Assembly: GCA_963974125.1 (NCBI GenBank)
Contig: CAXBCH010000024.1
Span: 5,840-69,839, forward strand
DNA: 64,000 nt
From: Haliea sp963974125
Lineage (GTDB): Bacteria; Pseudomonadota; Gammaproteobacteria; Pseudomonadales; Halieaceae
Direction: 5' to 3'
Below are positions 16,373-24,795 of the stretch, piece by piece. The translations under genes were made by a program, and so were the position numbers. How positions within the stretch are numbered: the first letter of the stretch is position 1; the number at the start of each line of letters is the position of its first letter. A model generated the notes under the pieces. The model ran no database searches and was not told where the DNA came from. It was given only the letters and a program-made list of their open reading frames with translations.

Positions 16373-16989
16373 CAGAATTCCACCGCGGGTGCCTCGTCGG
16401 CATTCTCCGTGGTGGCTTCGAAGTTGGCGTGCGGCTCCAGGTCGCTATACAGGATGCTGTGCCAGATTCTCCCCGGGAAGGTACGCAGCTCGGTGTTGTA
16501 GCGCTCCACTGCCTGAATGAAATCCCGGCGCGCGACGGCAATGCGATTTTCCGTACCTTCAAGCTGTGACTGCAGGGCCAGGAAGTTCTGGTTCGATTTG
16601 AGGTCGGGGTAGCGTTCGGACACGGCCATCAGGCGGCTCAGGGCGCTGCTCAGCTCACCCTGGGCCTGCTGGAACTGCTGCAGTTTCTCGGGATTGTTGA
16701 GAATGCTCTCGTCCACCTGGATCGACGTGGCCCTGGAGCGCGCCTCAATCACCGCGGTGAGCGTTTCCTGCTCCTGGGCGGCAAAACCCTTGACCGTTTC
16801 CACCAGATTGGGAATCAGGTCGGCGCGCCGCTGATACTGGTTCTCCACCTGTGACCAGGCGGCGGTGACTTTCTCATCGTAGGTGGGGATGTTATTGATC
16901 CCACAACCGCTGAGCAACAACAGCAGTGCCAGCAGGGATGGGAGCTGCCAGAAGGCCCGCTGTTGAATTGGCATGTGAAGGGTTCGCAT
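16372..16989 (-). CDS. lemA: LemA family lipoprotein
   Basis: LemA domain protein: a hydrophobic N-terminus ending LLLLSGCG (lipobox), then the characteristic YDEKVTAAWSQVENQYQRRADLIPNLVETVKGFA helix and further helical segments (ARSRATSIQ..., AQGELSSALSRLMAVSERYPDLKSNQNFLALQSQLEGTENRIAVARRDF). LemA proteins are membrane-anchored, with the helical bundle outside the cytoplasm; function unknown. Start uncertain: 17016, 16989 and 16974 are in-frame ATGs without a clear ribosome site; 16989 is used here. First gene of the operon with the two TPM genes. Confidence 0.88.
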   Translation of the reverse strand: MRTLHMPIQQRAFWQLPSLLALLLLLSGCGINNIPTYDEKVTAAWSQVENQYQRRADLIPNLVETVKGFAAQEQETLTAVIEARSRATSIQVDESILNNPEKLQQFQQAQGELSSALSRLMAVSERYPDLKSNQNFLALQSQLEGTENRIAVARRDFIQAVERYNTELRTFPGRIWHSILYSDLEPHANFEATTENADEAPAVEF

Positions 16990-17354
16990 AGTGCTCAGTC
17001 CCGGAGGAGGTTGCATGAACAGGGGAAGGTGCCCGGCCAGCAGGCAGAGGCACCGTATTATTAAATGGATGGGGGCAGGGTTGGGGTTTTCAAGTTCGTT
17101 GGCGTTTTCATGGACGCGGTCGCGGCCGAAACCCTCGGATCAGGCGCTCAGAACCACGTTCACGCAGGCAATAGTGAAAGATACAACGAGCCGGTCTCCG
17201 CAACTGTGTCGACCCGTACGTGCTCCTTGCCATGCCAGCAGAGTGCTTTCATATCGCGAACTTACAGAAAGAATGAGCGAAGTACGGTATTCGTCTGGCT
17301 TCCCGACTTCGGTTCGGCAGCGAACATTCCCGATATCCGGCTGGTGGAACTCCA
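16990..17354. other. Intergenic region upstream of lemA, no gene seen
   Basis: About 365 nt. Both strands have only short frames with no recognisable product. It presumably holds the lemA promoter. Base composition is somewhat lower in GC than the flanks. Confidence 0.5.
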
Positions 17355-17666
17355 TCATTTAGAGCAATTACTCCCATAAACGGGAGCTGAGATCTCACTG
17401 GAAGAGGCTGCATCCGGATTTTCGGATATCGCAGTGATTTCCATCAGGTTCAGAACCTGGACCGCCAGACCGAGCAGAACGACCAACAGAGCACTCACGG
17501 CGGCGATATAGAACCAGCCCAGGTTGTGAGCCACCCACCCGGTGAGCTTGTTGCAGGTCTTGGCGGGCGATGCGCTCCCATCCGGCTGTACAGAGCGGCC
17601 AAAGGCCGCCTCCTCTACAGTGCTGATTTCAGCTGGTTGCGCTCCCGCGCAGAAGGTGTTTGACAC
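17355..17666 (-). pseudogene. Small one-helix membrane frame, possible BCCT transporter remnant
   Basis: A 103-codon frame whose first 30 residues run antisense-free through the 3' end of the oxidoreductase gene and a REP-like element. The interesting part is 17439-17561: TCNKLTGWVAHNLGWFYIAAVSALLVVLL. It resembles the first membrane helix of BCCT-family (betaine/choline/carnitine) transporters, where W-x(5)-GWFYI is typical; one frame later CDIRKSG resembles the following YGDIRLG loop. Nothing more of a BCCT protein follows. It may be the residue of a deleted transporter gene, or a chance hydrophobic frame. Low confidence. Confidence 0.25.
17586..17620. repeat. REP-like imperfect palindrome
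   Basis: The arms GAGCGGCC and GGCCGC(C)TC flank AAA, extended outward by CTGTA and CTACAG. This is the shape of the extragenic palindromes of pseudomonads and related bacteria. The minus-strand CTGTAG supplies the stop codon (17615-17617) of the NAD(P)-binding protein gene. A second REP-like half (GGCGGGCGATGCGCTCCCAT) lies just to the left near 17563-17582. Confidence 0.6.
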
Positions 17667-18313
17667 CCGACAATCGCGGGAGCCTGCTGGATGAGGGCGT
17701 CATCCTCCAGCGCCTTCACCATGAACAGGGCAAAATCAATACGACGGGTGAGGTTGCTCTCCAACACCGGGTCCCCCACGTGCCTGCTCCATACTGGCAG
17801 GCCCTGGCTCTCTCCCTCTTCAAGATCGCTGCCGCGAACAACCGTCCATCTGGTTTCGCTCGCGAAGATTCGCCGGCACGCTTCTACCTGATCATCCAAG
17901 TCGACCACGCGGAACAGCCTCGCCAGACCGCCGAAGATCTTTACTATCGCTTGCAACTTCCATGAATACACATCCTTGCCGTCCCGGCTGATGTGCCAGC
18001 CACACGAAAAGATCAGACGCGCGTCTGGCTCCGAAAAATCCAGGACTGCCTGGGCGGTACCCGATGAGTACTGCCTGACTCCCCATGGAACCAATACAAC
18101 CAACACGCCATTGCACCCGGAAACAGCACGTTGTATGACCTCACGATCATTCGTTGCACCGGGAATGATGGTGATCCGGTCTCTGAACTCATCGAGCTTG
18201 GCTACGCTTTTCTCCCTGCAAACACCGACGACTTCATAACCCTGGTCCAGAGCTTGTTGCACCATGTATCTTCCGAGCTTTCCTGAAGCGCCAATAATGC
18301 AAACCCTGTTCAT
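17615..18313 (-). CDS. NAD(P)-binding Rossmann oxidoreductase (NmrA/atypical SDR-like)
   Basis: 232 residues. The N-terminus MNRVCIIGASGKLGRYMVQQAL contains the GxxGxxG dinucleotide motif (8-14), followed by EVVGVCREKS, GATNDREVIQRAVSGCNGVLVVL and a C-terminal part like NAD(P)H-binding NmrA-type proteins (TRWTVVRGSDLEEG). Catalytic Tyr-x3-Lys of classical SDRs is not clear, so this may be a sensor or an isomerase-type enzyme. The last few codons and the stop lie in a REP-like element, so the natural C-terminus may have been altered. It is followed upstream by the exported cyclase gene on the same strand, 63 nt away. Confidence 0.7.
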   Translation of the reverse strand: MNRVCIIGASGKLGRYMVQQALDQGYEVVGVCREKSVAKLDEFRDRITIIPGATNDREVIQRAVSGCNGVLVVLVPWGVRQYSSGTAQAVLDFSEPDARLIFSCGWHISRDGKDVYSWKLQAIVKIFGGLARLFRVVDLDDQVEACRRIFASETRWTVVRGSDLEEGESQGLPVWSRHVGDPVLESNLTRRIDFALFMVKALEDDALIQQAPAIVGCQTPSARERNQLKSAL

Positions 18314-18376
18314 GATCGATCCCCTGAATTACCGGCCCGCCTTGCGTCTGCCAGCGCAGTTACTGACTATGGCGTG

Positions 18377-19357
18377 TCACCGCAAGGGTATGGCGACAGG
18401 TCGCAGAGGCGCTGCGTCTGCCCCCCGAAGCTTCAGTGGCGCCGCGATAAAGGCAAATTCGTACACTTTATCTCGAGCCAGGTCTTCGAGCCAGGCGAGT
18501 TCAATGATTGGTGCTCCCTGTTCTGCCAACAGATAGGTGTGCAGGGGCACGTAGTCGCTCGCCAGTTCCGAGGGAAATGCCTCCAGGCTCAGGTTGTCTG
18601 CGCCGACAATCATTGCCCCGGATTCCTCGACGAGGAAGCGGGCCGCCGCCAGCCCCAGGCCGGGCGGGTTGCCCATATAGGCCGAAGTGTCGTCGAAGAC
18701 GCGCATGCGTCCGGTCCGGATCAGGACCACATCGCCCTGCCGCAGATCTACCCGCTGGCGCAGCAGACTGGCTTCGAGGTCTGTGCGCGTGATGCGGTAG
18801 CCATCGGGCAGCATGGCAACGCCTTTCGCCGCCGCCACGTCGAGCATGACGCCGCGGGCCACGATCGGCGGCATGTTCTCCACCCCGGCGACGCGCCAGC
18901 CGCGATCACCGAGGTGTTCTTGCGCACTGAAGCCGTTCCAGATCTCGCCATTGAGGCCAAAGTGCGCCAGGCCATCGATATGGGTCCCCATATGCGTGTA
19001 CATGGAAACGGCGGCTCCGGTGTAACTGACGCGCCTGTTCATCTCGCCGCCGGTATTCAGCGGGTCATCGATAACGGTGCCGTGTGGGGTATGCGTCATC
19101 CAGATACGGTAGTGCGGGTCGCCGGCGGCCTGCCAGCTGGGCATGCCGATAAAGTACTCGACCGACAGGTCGTAGACTTTACCACCGGCGATACGCCTCA
19201 ATATGGAGTCGCGCGAAGATTCAGTCATGAGATTCAGGCGACCGATTTCATCATCGGCTCCCCAGGGGCTGATACCCGCCTGGCGCTCAGCGGCTGACGC
19301 AGTGAATTGCCCGCCCAGCATCAGGGCGGCTGTGATTACCAGAGTCTTTTTGAGCAT
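18377..19357 (-). CDS. Exported cyclase-family metal hydrolase (kynurenine formamidase-like)
   Basis: 326 residues with a signal peptide (TLVITAALMLGGQFTASA). The family motif HMGTHID is at 122-128 with a further His at AHF (132); these bind the metal in cyclase/KynB-type amidohydrolases (PF04199). Other supports: SPWGADDEIGRLNLMT at the mature N-terminus and DVVLIRTGRM ... AYMGNPPGLGLAAARFLVEESGAMIVGADNLSLE. Function is probably hydrolysis of a cyclic or amide substrate in the periplasm; the substrate is unknown. It is divergent from a LysR regulator 109 nt away, which likely controls it. Confidence 0.82.
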   Translation of the reverse strand: MLKKTLVITAALMLGGQFTASAAERQAGISPWGADDEIGRLNLMTESSRDSILRRIAGGKVYDLSVEYFIGMPSWQAAGDPHYRIWMTHTPHGTVIDDPLNTGGEMNRRVSYTGAAVSMYTHMGTHIDGLAHFGLNGEIWNGFSAQEHLGDRGWRVAGVENMPPIVARGVMLDVAAAKGVAMLPDGYRITRTDLEASLLRQRVDLRQGDVVLIRTGRMRVFDDTSAYMGNPPGLGLAAARFLVEESGAMIVGADNLSLEAFPSELASDYVPLHTYLLAEQGAPIIELAWLEDLARDKVYEFAFIAAPLKLRGADAAPLRPVAIPLR

Positions 19358-19466
19358 GTTCTTCTCCCGTAGTGAACAAGAGTTGATAGCCTAGCCCCAC
19401 AGTCGGTATTGATAATCGTCCCGAATTGAAAGATTCTATTTCCATATTTTTACTAATGGTCCACCT

Positions 19467-20384
19467 ATGGACGACCTCAATGATGTTGCTGTGTTTGTCG
19501 CGGTCGTAGACGCCGGGAGTTTCACCCGGGCAGCCGAGAGACTGAAAGTATCGCGCCCGGTAGTGAGCAAGCAGGTCAGCCGCCTGGAGGAGAGCCTCGG
19601 TGTGCGCCTGCTCAACCGCACCACGCGCCGCTTGAGTCTCACGGAAGCGGGACGCATTTTTCACGCCCAGACAAGTCGAGGGCTGGAGGACATTGCCGAA
19701 GCTCGGGCGGAAGTCTCGCGCCTGCAGGAGCAACCGCGCGGGGTCCTCAGAATCAACGTGCCAATGTCTTTCGGTATCCTGCACATCGCGCCGCTGCTGC
19801 CTGCGTTTATGCAGCAATATCCGGAACTGACGGTGGAAATGGACCTGAACGATCGCAAGCTGGATGTGATTGAGGAGGGCTTCGATGCCTCGGTACGTAT
19901 CAGCGACCTGCCCGACTCCACTTTGGTGGCGCGCCGTCTCGCTCCCTGTCGCCACGTCATCGTGGCAGCACCGGCTTACCTGGAACGACACGGCATCCCG
20001 GACAGGCCGGAAGACCTGCTGGAGCACGAGGTGCTCAGCTACAGCCTGCAGCAATCGGCCCAGGCGTGGCACTTCCTCGAACCCGGGGGACAGCCCACAC
20101 AGGTAGCTGTCGCCGGCAGGCTGCAGGTGAACAACAGCCTGGCCCTGCGCGAGGCGCTGCTCGCTGGCATGGGTATTGCGCGGACCCCGACGTTCCTGGT
20201 GGGCGACGACCTGCGCCAGGGTCGGCTCACCACCGTGCTGGACGCCTGTCGCTCGCTGGAGGTGTCCATCTACATCGTCTACCCGCAGCGCCGCTACCTG
20301 TCGCCGAAAGTGCGTGCCTTTGCGGACTTTCTGGCAGCGAAAATCAAGGATCCCCCCTACTGGGACCAGCTGTCATCGCGGTAG
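19467..20384 (+). CDS. LysR-family transcriptional regulator
   Basis: 305 residues. N-terminal winged helix (DLNDVAVFVAVVDAGSFTRAAERLKVSRPVVSKQVSRLEESLGVRLLNRTTRRLSLTEAG in outline), then the LysR substrate domain; the sub-family is the CrgA/YhjC-like one with GVLRINVPMSFG and DLPDSTLVARRLAPC. It is divergent from the exported cyclase and 99 nt upstream of a DMT transporter gene read in the same direction. Such layouts usually mean it controls the divergent gene and perhaps the downstream DMT-flavodoxin pair. The effector is unknown. Confidence 0.9.
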   Translation: MDDLNDVAVFVAVVDAGSFTRAAERLKVSRPVVSKQVSRLEESLGVRLLNRTTRRLSLTEAGRIFHAQTSRGLEDIAEARAEVSRLQEQPRGVLRINVPMSFGILHIAPLLPAFMQQYPELTVEMDLNDRKLDVIEEGFDASVRISDLPDSTLVARRLAPCRHVIVAAPAYLERHGIPDRPEDLLEHEVLSYSLQQSAQAWHFLEPGGQPTQVAVAGRLQVNNSLALREALLAGMGIARTPTFLVGDDLRQGRLTTVLDACRSLEVSIYIVYPQRRYLSPKVRAFADFLAAKIKDPPYWDQLSSR

Positions 20385-20483
20385 ATTTGTTAATTCGGGT
20401 TACCAATCATTTTCCGCTCAGGCTAATTATCCCGACCGGGCAAGCGACTAGTCTGCTCCTCACCGACACAGGAGGAGCCGACC

Positions 20484-21491
20484 ATGACCAACAGCACCCG
20501 GCAAACGCTGGTGACAAACCAGGCACTGAACGAGGTACTGCGCCGGACCGAATCGACGACAGTACCCACTCACTGGCTCTTCGCCCCCCACAGCCTGTTG
20601 CTGGCCAGCGGCACGCTGCTCGGCATGCGAACACCCATCGGCAAGCTGGCCCACGACGCAGGGCTGTCCGCCCTCCTGTGGGCTGCGATTATCTCCCTCG
20701 GCGTCGTCATGATGTTGCTGCCCACCCAGCTGACGAAACGCGGCCTGCGGCTGCCGGGTACCGGCGTAGTGCGCTATACAATGATTTCATCGCTGATTTC
20801 CTTCGTGCTACCCAATGTGTTGCTGTTCACCGTGATTCCCCGGGTGGGCGCCGGTTATACCGGCCTGATGTTCGCGCTGTCTCCTGTTTTTACCCTGCTT
20901 TTCGCTTCGCTGTTCGGAATGAAAACGCCCGGCCGGCTGGGATTGGCAGGGATCGCGATAGGGGTAGTCGGGGCGCTGGTGGTGAGCCTGACGCGGGGTA
21001 TCAACCCTCAGGGGCCTGACCTGGCCTGGTTGCTGGCAGCGGCGGCAATACCGGTTGTGCTGGCGATAGGCAATGTGTACCGCAGCCGCTGGTGGCCCGA
21101 CGGTGCGCTTCCCAATTCCCTCGCCTTTTGGGGGCACCTGTTTGCGGTCGGCGTGTTTCTGGTGATTATCGCGGCGACCGGGCAGGAGTTTTCCGTAGCC
21201 AGTGTCGCCTCGGCGAAAACCCTGATCGCCATCCAGATGGTCATATCCGGGCTGAATTTCCCGCTGTTCTATCGCCTGCAGCGCGACGGTGGCCCGGTGT
21301 TGCTGAGCCAGATCGGGTATGTCTCTGCGGCAGTGAGCCTGATCGTGGCAACGGTATTTCTCGGGGAGCGGTATGCCCTCTCCACCTGGCTCGGCGCCGG
21401 CATTATCGGCGTCGGGATCATCGCCACCGTCATGGCACAACGACTGGAACCCCAGGTGCCGGTAGAACAGAAAGAAGGAGCAATGAAATGA
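20484..21491 (+). CDS. DMT-family (EamA) transporter
   Basis: 335 residues with ten predicted helices in two EamA halves (LLLASGTLLGMRTPIGKLAHDAGLS..., FVLPNVLLFTVIPRVGAGYTGLMFALSPVFTLLFASLFG, and in the second half SGLNFPLFYRLQRDGGPVLLSQIGYVSAAVSLIVATVFLGERY). These are inner-membrane carriers, often exporters of metabolites. The GGAGGAG site is 6 nt before ATG 20484. The stop overlaps the next start by ATGA (21488-21491), so it is co-translated with the flavodoxin-like gene. Substrate unknown. Confidence 0.85.
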   Translation: MTNSTRQTLVTNQALNEVLRRTESTTVPTHWLFAPHSLLLASGTLLGMRTPIGKLAHDAGLSALLWAAIISLGVVMMLLPTQLTKRGLRLPGTGVVRYTMISSLISFVLPNVLLFTVIPRVGAGYTGLMFALSPVFTLLFASLFGMKTPGRLGLAGIAIGVVGALVVSLTRGINPQGPDLAWLLAAAAIPVVLAIGNVYRSRWWPDGALPNSLAFWGHLFAVGVFLVIIAATGQEFSVASVASAKTLIAIQMVISGLNFPLFYRLQRDGGPVLLSQIGYVSAAVSLIVATVFLGERYALSTWLGAGIIGVGIIATVMAQRLEPQVPVEQKEGAMK

Positions 21492-22090
21492 AAACACAAA
21501 CCAGTGTGGCAGTGGTCTACCACAGCGTTACCGGCACCACGGCGGGGCTCGCCGAGGCGACTCTGCGGGGCGCAAACCAGATCGACGGTGTCCGGGCGTT
21601 CCCGGTGAGGATAGAGGGTAGCGACATCCACGAGGGCCGCTACCGCAACGCCAGCGCGCTGAAAGCCATGGGTGAAGCCGACGCCATTATCTTCGGTTCA
21701 CCCACTTTCATGGGCAGTGTTTCCGCGCAGTTCAAGGCCTTTGCCGATGCCACCAGCGAATTCTGGTTCCAGCGCCATTGGGCCGGCAAACTGGCGGCCG
21801 GCTTCACGATTGGCAACAACCCCAGCGGCGACCAGCTCAACACTATCCAGTACCTCAACATTCTCGCCAACCAGCACGGTATGTTGTGGGTCGGTATCGA
21901 TCTGCCCGGTGGGTTTGATCCAGAGGGGCGCAATCGTCTGGGTGCCCAGAGCGGACTCATCGCTCATGCGCGCAATGGCATGCTGGATCCAGCCGACATC
22001 GCCACGGCCAGCTACCTGGGTTCACGCGTTGCCGCGCTGAGCCGGCGGTTTGTACCGGAGCGCGTTGAAAACGGGAGTTATTCACTCTAG
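21488..22090 (+). CDS. Flavodoxin/WrbA-like FMN reductase-fold protein
   Basis: 200 residues. The FMN phosphate loop is YHSVTGTTAGLAEA near the N-terminus, followed by DAIIFGSPTFMGSVSAQFKAFADATSEFWFQRHWAGKLAAGF, typical of flavodoxin-like NAD(P)H:quinone reductases. Length fits WrbA-type enzymes. The start is fixed by the ATGA overlap with the DMT gene. It may give two-electron reduction of quinones; with the CHMI-like gene downstream it could belong to aromatic compound handling, but that is speculative. Confidence 0.82.
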   Translation: MKTQTSVAVVYHSVTGTTAGLAEATLRGANQIDGVRAFPVRIEGSDIHEGRYRNASALKAMGEADAIIFGSPTFMGSVSAQFKAFADATSEFWFQRHWAGKLAAGFTIGNNPSGDQLNTIQYLNILANQHGMLWVGIDLPGGFDPEGRNRLGAQSGLIAHARNGMLDPADIATASYLGSRVAALSRRFVPERVENGSYSL

Positions 22091-22125
22091 CTGGCCTACT
22101 GGCCGCGTGGCAGACAGGAGCACTT

Positions 22126-22470
22126 ATGCCGCATTTCATACTCGACTGTTCAGCGGAAATACTGGATGCACACTCCGAACTTTATATTGCAGAGCAAATC
22201 CATGCAGTTGCTGCGGGATCTGGCCTGTTCGATATCCAGGATATCAAGGTTCGGGTCAACCCCTACGTCAGGTATCTGGTGGGTGGAAAGCACGAACTGT
22301 TTATGCATGTGTTTTCGAGCATTATGCAGGGTCGGAGCACTGAGCAAAAAGCATCATTGTCGAGGTCTGTAGTGCAAATGTTGTCAGGGATGTTCCCGGA
22401 TGTGACATATATTGCGATGAGTATCAGCGAATTCGAGGAAGCGGTGTATTGCAACCGGAGCATGCTGTGA
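22126..22470 (+). CDS. 5-carboxymethyl-2-hydroxymuconate delta-isomerase-like protein
   Basis: 114 residues starting MPHFILDCSAEIL, so Pro becomes the N-terminal base after Met removal, as in the tautomerase superfamily. The middle (IQDIKVRVNPYVRYLVGGKHELFMHVFSSIMQGRSTEQKASLSRSVVQML in outline) matches the CHMI (HpaF) family. CHMI acts in homoprotocatechuate meta-cleavage, but no other hpa gene is here, so the true substrate may differ. It is 35 nt after the flavodoxin gene, same strand, and ends the cluster. Confidence 0.75.
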   Translation: MPHFILDCSAEILDAHSELYIAEQIHAVAAGSGLFDIQDIKVRVNPYVRYLVGGKHELFMHVFSSIMQGRSTEQKASLSRSVVQMLSGMFPDVTYIAMSISEFEEAVYCNRSML

Positions 22471-22504
22471 ACAACGCCTCAAATGCAGTCGCCGCATGAT
22501 CTCC

Positions 22505-22518
22505 CTGTGCGCGCACAG
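22505..22518. terminator. Short palindrome between convergent genes
   Basis: CTGTGCGCGCACAG is a perfect 14-bp palindrome in the 56-nt gap where the CHMI-like gene (+) and the S9 peptidase gene (-) converge. It could form a short stem in either transcript, but there is no T run, so terminator function is only suggested by position. Confidence 0.3.
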
Positions 22519-22526
22519 ACAAGCTC

Positions 22527-24581
22527 TCAGGGGCCAGGCTCATCGAGGTTTTCGATAGCTATGGCCGGCAAGTCATCGGCCGGATCGAACCCCAGCACCC
22601 GGGCATAGAAGTACAGCTCAGCCTGCAGCGACGAGATCTGGTTCTCGGCTTTGCGGAATCCGTGTGACTCGCCTTCGTAGGTAATATAAGCAGTTGCAAC
22701 GCCACTGTGCTTCAGTGCCTCAAAGATGGCCTCGGATTGATTCGGTGGCACGACGGGGTCATCCAGACCCTGCAGAAGTATTAGCGGCGCTTTGAAACCC
22801 GCCAGGTGATGAATGGGTGAGCGCTCTATGTAGAGGTCGCGGCGCTCGGGATAGGGGCCGATGAGCTGATCGAGATACCGCGACTCGAATTTGTGCGTAT
22901 CCCTGGCCAGGGCCTCGATATCCGAGACGCCATAGTAGGAGGCGCCCGCGGCAAAGGTATTGTGGAAAGCGTGCGCGGCGAGCGTGGTATACCCTCCGGC
23001 GCTGCCCCCGCGGATGATCAGGCGCTGGGGATCCGCGAGACCCTGCTCCGCCAGCCAGCTTGCGCCCGCGACCGCGTCCTGCACGTCAGTGATGCCCCAG
23101 TTGCCGTATAACGCCTGGCGATAGCTGCGTCCGAACCCCGTGCTGCCGCGATAGTTGAGGTCGAGAATGGCAAAGCCGCGACTGGTCCAGTAGTAATGCC
23201 CCGGATTGTAGCTGACCCCGGCTGATGCCGTGGGCCCCCCGTGCACGCTGACAATCAGCGGCGGCGCCTTGCCTTCAGGTGCTGCGGCATGGGGGTTTTG
23301 CGGCGCCAGATACACACCATGCGCTACCGCGCCGCCGGGCACCGGGAAACTGATCTGCTGAATCCCGGGCACCCAGGATGGCTCCAGTCCCCGGTCTTTC
23401 GAGCGACGCAGCACCTCAACGGTCGTCCCCTGTCGATCCATGGCAATCAGTGCGGAGGGCTGCTCGGAGAAACCTGCCGTGACATACAGGCGGTCGCCGT
23501 CGATGGCGATGGAGCTGTAAGAGACCGCCCCGGTATCGAGCCGTCGCTGGCCGCCCTTGCCGTCGAGGACATGGAGCGTCTCCACGCTGCCGCGCCGGGC
23601 GCGGACCAGCAATTCGCCGGATTCCAGCAAGTGATAATAGTGGCTGTCGATCGACCAGTCCGGACCGCCTATTTCTACGCCCTCCAGACCGGTAGGCACC
23701 GGCGAGAAGGTTGTGCCCTCCACGGCATAGGGTCGCCACCAGTTGTCGCGGTCTGACAGGGCAAAGAGGTGGTTGTCGCTGCTCCACTGGGGATCGATCA
23801 CGGACTCCGCGCTGTCCGGGTTGTGCGTAACCAGGCCGTCAAACTTGCCCCCGGCATCGAAACCGGCGCTGTGCAGGCTGGTGTTGTCCCAGGGCATGTT
23901 GGGGTGCATCCAGGTGGTGAAGGCGATGCGACTGAAGTCCGCCGACAGCCGCGGTGCAGAGACAAAATCCGTGCCGGAGAAAAGTACTTCGCCCTCGCTC
24001 ATCCCCTCGGTCGGCAGGGCGACCAGGCTGTTCACCGGCTCGCCAATGCCTCGATGGTCTTCGCGGATGCAGATCAGCCGGTTCCTCGGTGCATCCAGGC
24101 GACAGCCGGCGAAGCGCAGTTCGCTCTCGGGGGTTATCGGGACCGGCTCTTCTCCGGGAATGAAGGTGTACAGGCGCTGGTCGGCGAAATTGCTGAACCA
24201 AATCCTGCCATTGGTGACCAGCAGACTGCCGCCACCGTACTCCTGCACTCGGCTGCGCGCGTTGAATGGCTCGGGCAGGAGCTCTGCCGGTTCCCTGCCC
24301 TGACGCCAGCGCATGATCGTCATGCGCCCGCCCTGCTCCGGCCGGGACTCGAGCCAGTACAGGTAATCACCATCCTTGTGGGGGCTGCCGAGCCCGCGAC
24401 TGCCTTCGACCAGGGACTCCGCGGTTATGGGTGAGGGCCAGCTGCCGTAATCAAGTGCGGTTTGCGGGCTGGTCATGGTTGCCTCCTTGTGGGGCGCGGT
24501 TGCGCTGTCCTGATTAACATCGCTGCAGGCCCCGACGATCAGGGCCAGAAACAGGGAGCACGATAGTCGCATACACTTCAC
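22527..24581 (-). CDS. S9 family peptidase, lipoprotein (prolyl oligopeptidase/acylaminoacyl-type)
   Basis: 684 residues. The N-terminus is a lipoprotein signal (LALIVGAC, Cys19). A seven-bladed propeller region fills about 45-400, with WD-like strands. The C-terminal third is an alpha/beta hydrolase: VHGGPTASAGVSYNPGHYYWTSRGFAILDLNYRGSTGFGR in outline, nucleophile in RGGSAGGYTTL, acid in LLQGLDDPVVPPNQSE and His in YEGESHGFRK. These are hallmarks of S9C peptidases that cut short peptides or act as acylaminoacyl-peptidases. As a lipoprotein it likely sits in the periplasm. Monocistronic. Confidence 0.9.
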   Translation of the reverse strand: MKCMRLSCSLFLALIVGACSDVNQDSATAPHKEATMTSPQTALDYGSWPSPITAESLVEGSRGLGSPHKDGDYLYWLESRPEQGGRMTIMRWRQGREPAELLPEPFNARSRVQEYGGGSLLVTNGRIWFSNFADQRLYTFIPGEEPVPITPESELRFAGCRLDAPRNRLICIREDHRGIGEPVNSLVALPTEGMSEGEVLFSGTDFVSAPRLSADFSRIAFTTWMHPNMPWDNTSLHSAGFDAGGKFDGLVTHNPDSAESVIDPQWSSDNHLFALSDRDNWWRPYAVEGTTFSPVPTGLEGVEIGGPDWSIDSHYYHLLESGELLVRARRGSVETLHVLDGKGGQRRLDTGAVSYSSIAIDGDRLYVTAGFSEQPSALIAMDRQGTTVEVLRRSKDRGLEPSWVPGIQQISFPVPGGAVAHGVYLAPQNPHAAAPEGKAPPLIVSVHGGPTASAGVSYNPGHYYWTSRGFAILDLNYRGSTGFGRSYRQALYGNWGITDVQDAVAGASWLAEQGLADPQRLIIRGGSAGGYTTLAAHAFHNTFAAGASYYGVSDIEALARDTHKFESRYLDQLIGPYPERRDLYIERSPIHHLAGFKAPLILLQGLDDPVVPPNQSEAIFEALKHSGVATAYITYEGESHGFRKAENQISSLQAELYFYARVLGFDPADDLPAIAIENLDEPGP

Positions 24582-24795
24582 CCCGGAAATTAAGAGATAC
24601 GTTCCTCAAGCGTTACACTGAGTTGATGTGACGAGAATACTGGTAATCGGGGAGTGCTGCGAGAACCTTTTATTTTGATAACATACGCGAATGATTGTCA
24701 CGATGGATGCTGATGGTTTTGATTCGGTCTATCGCGTTTCCGAGGAGGTTTTTATCAAAGACCACGGTAGGATGTTTTCAGTGTCATCCATGCTC

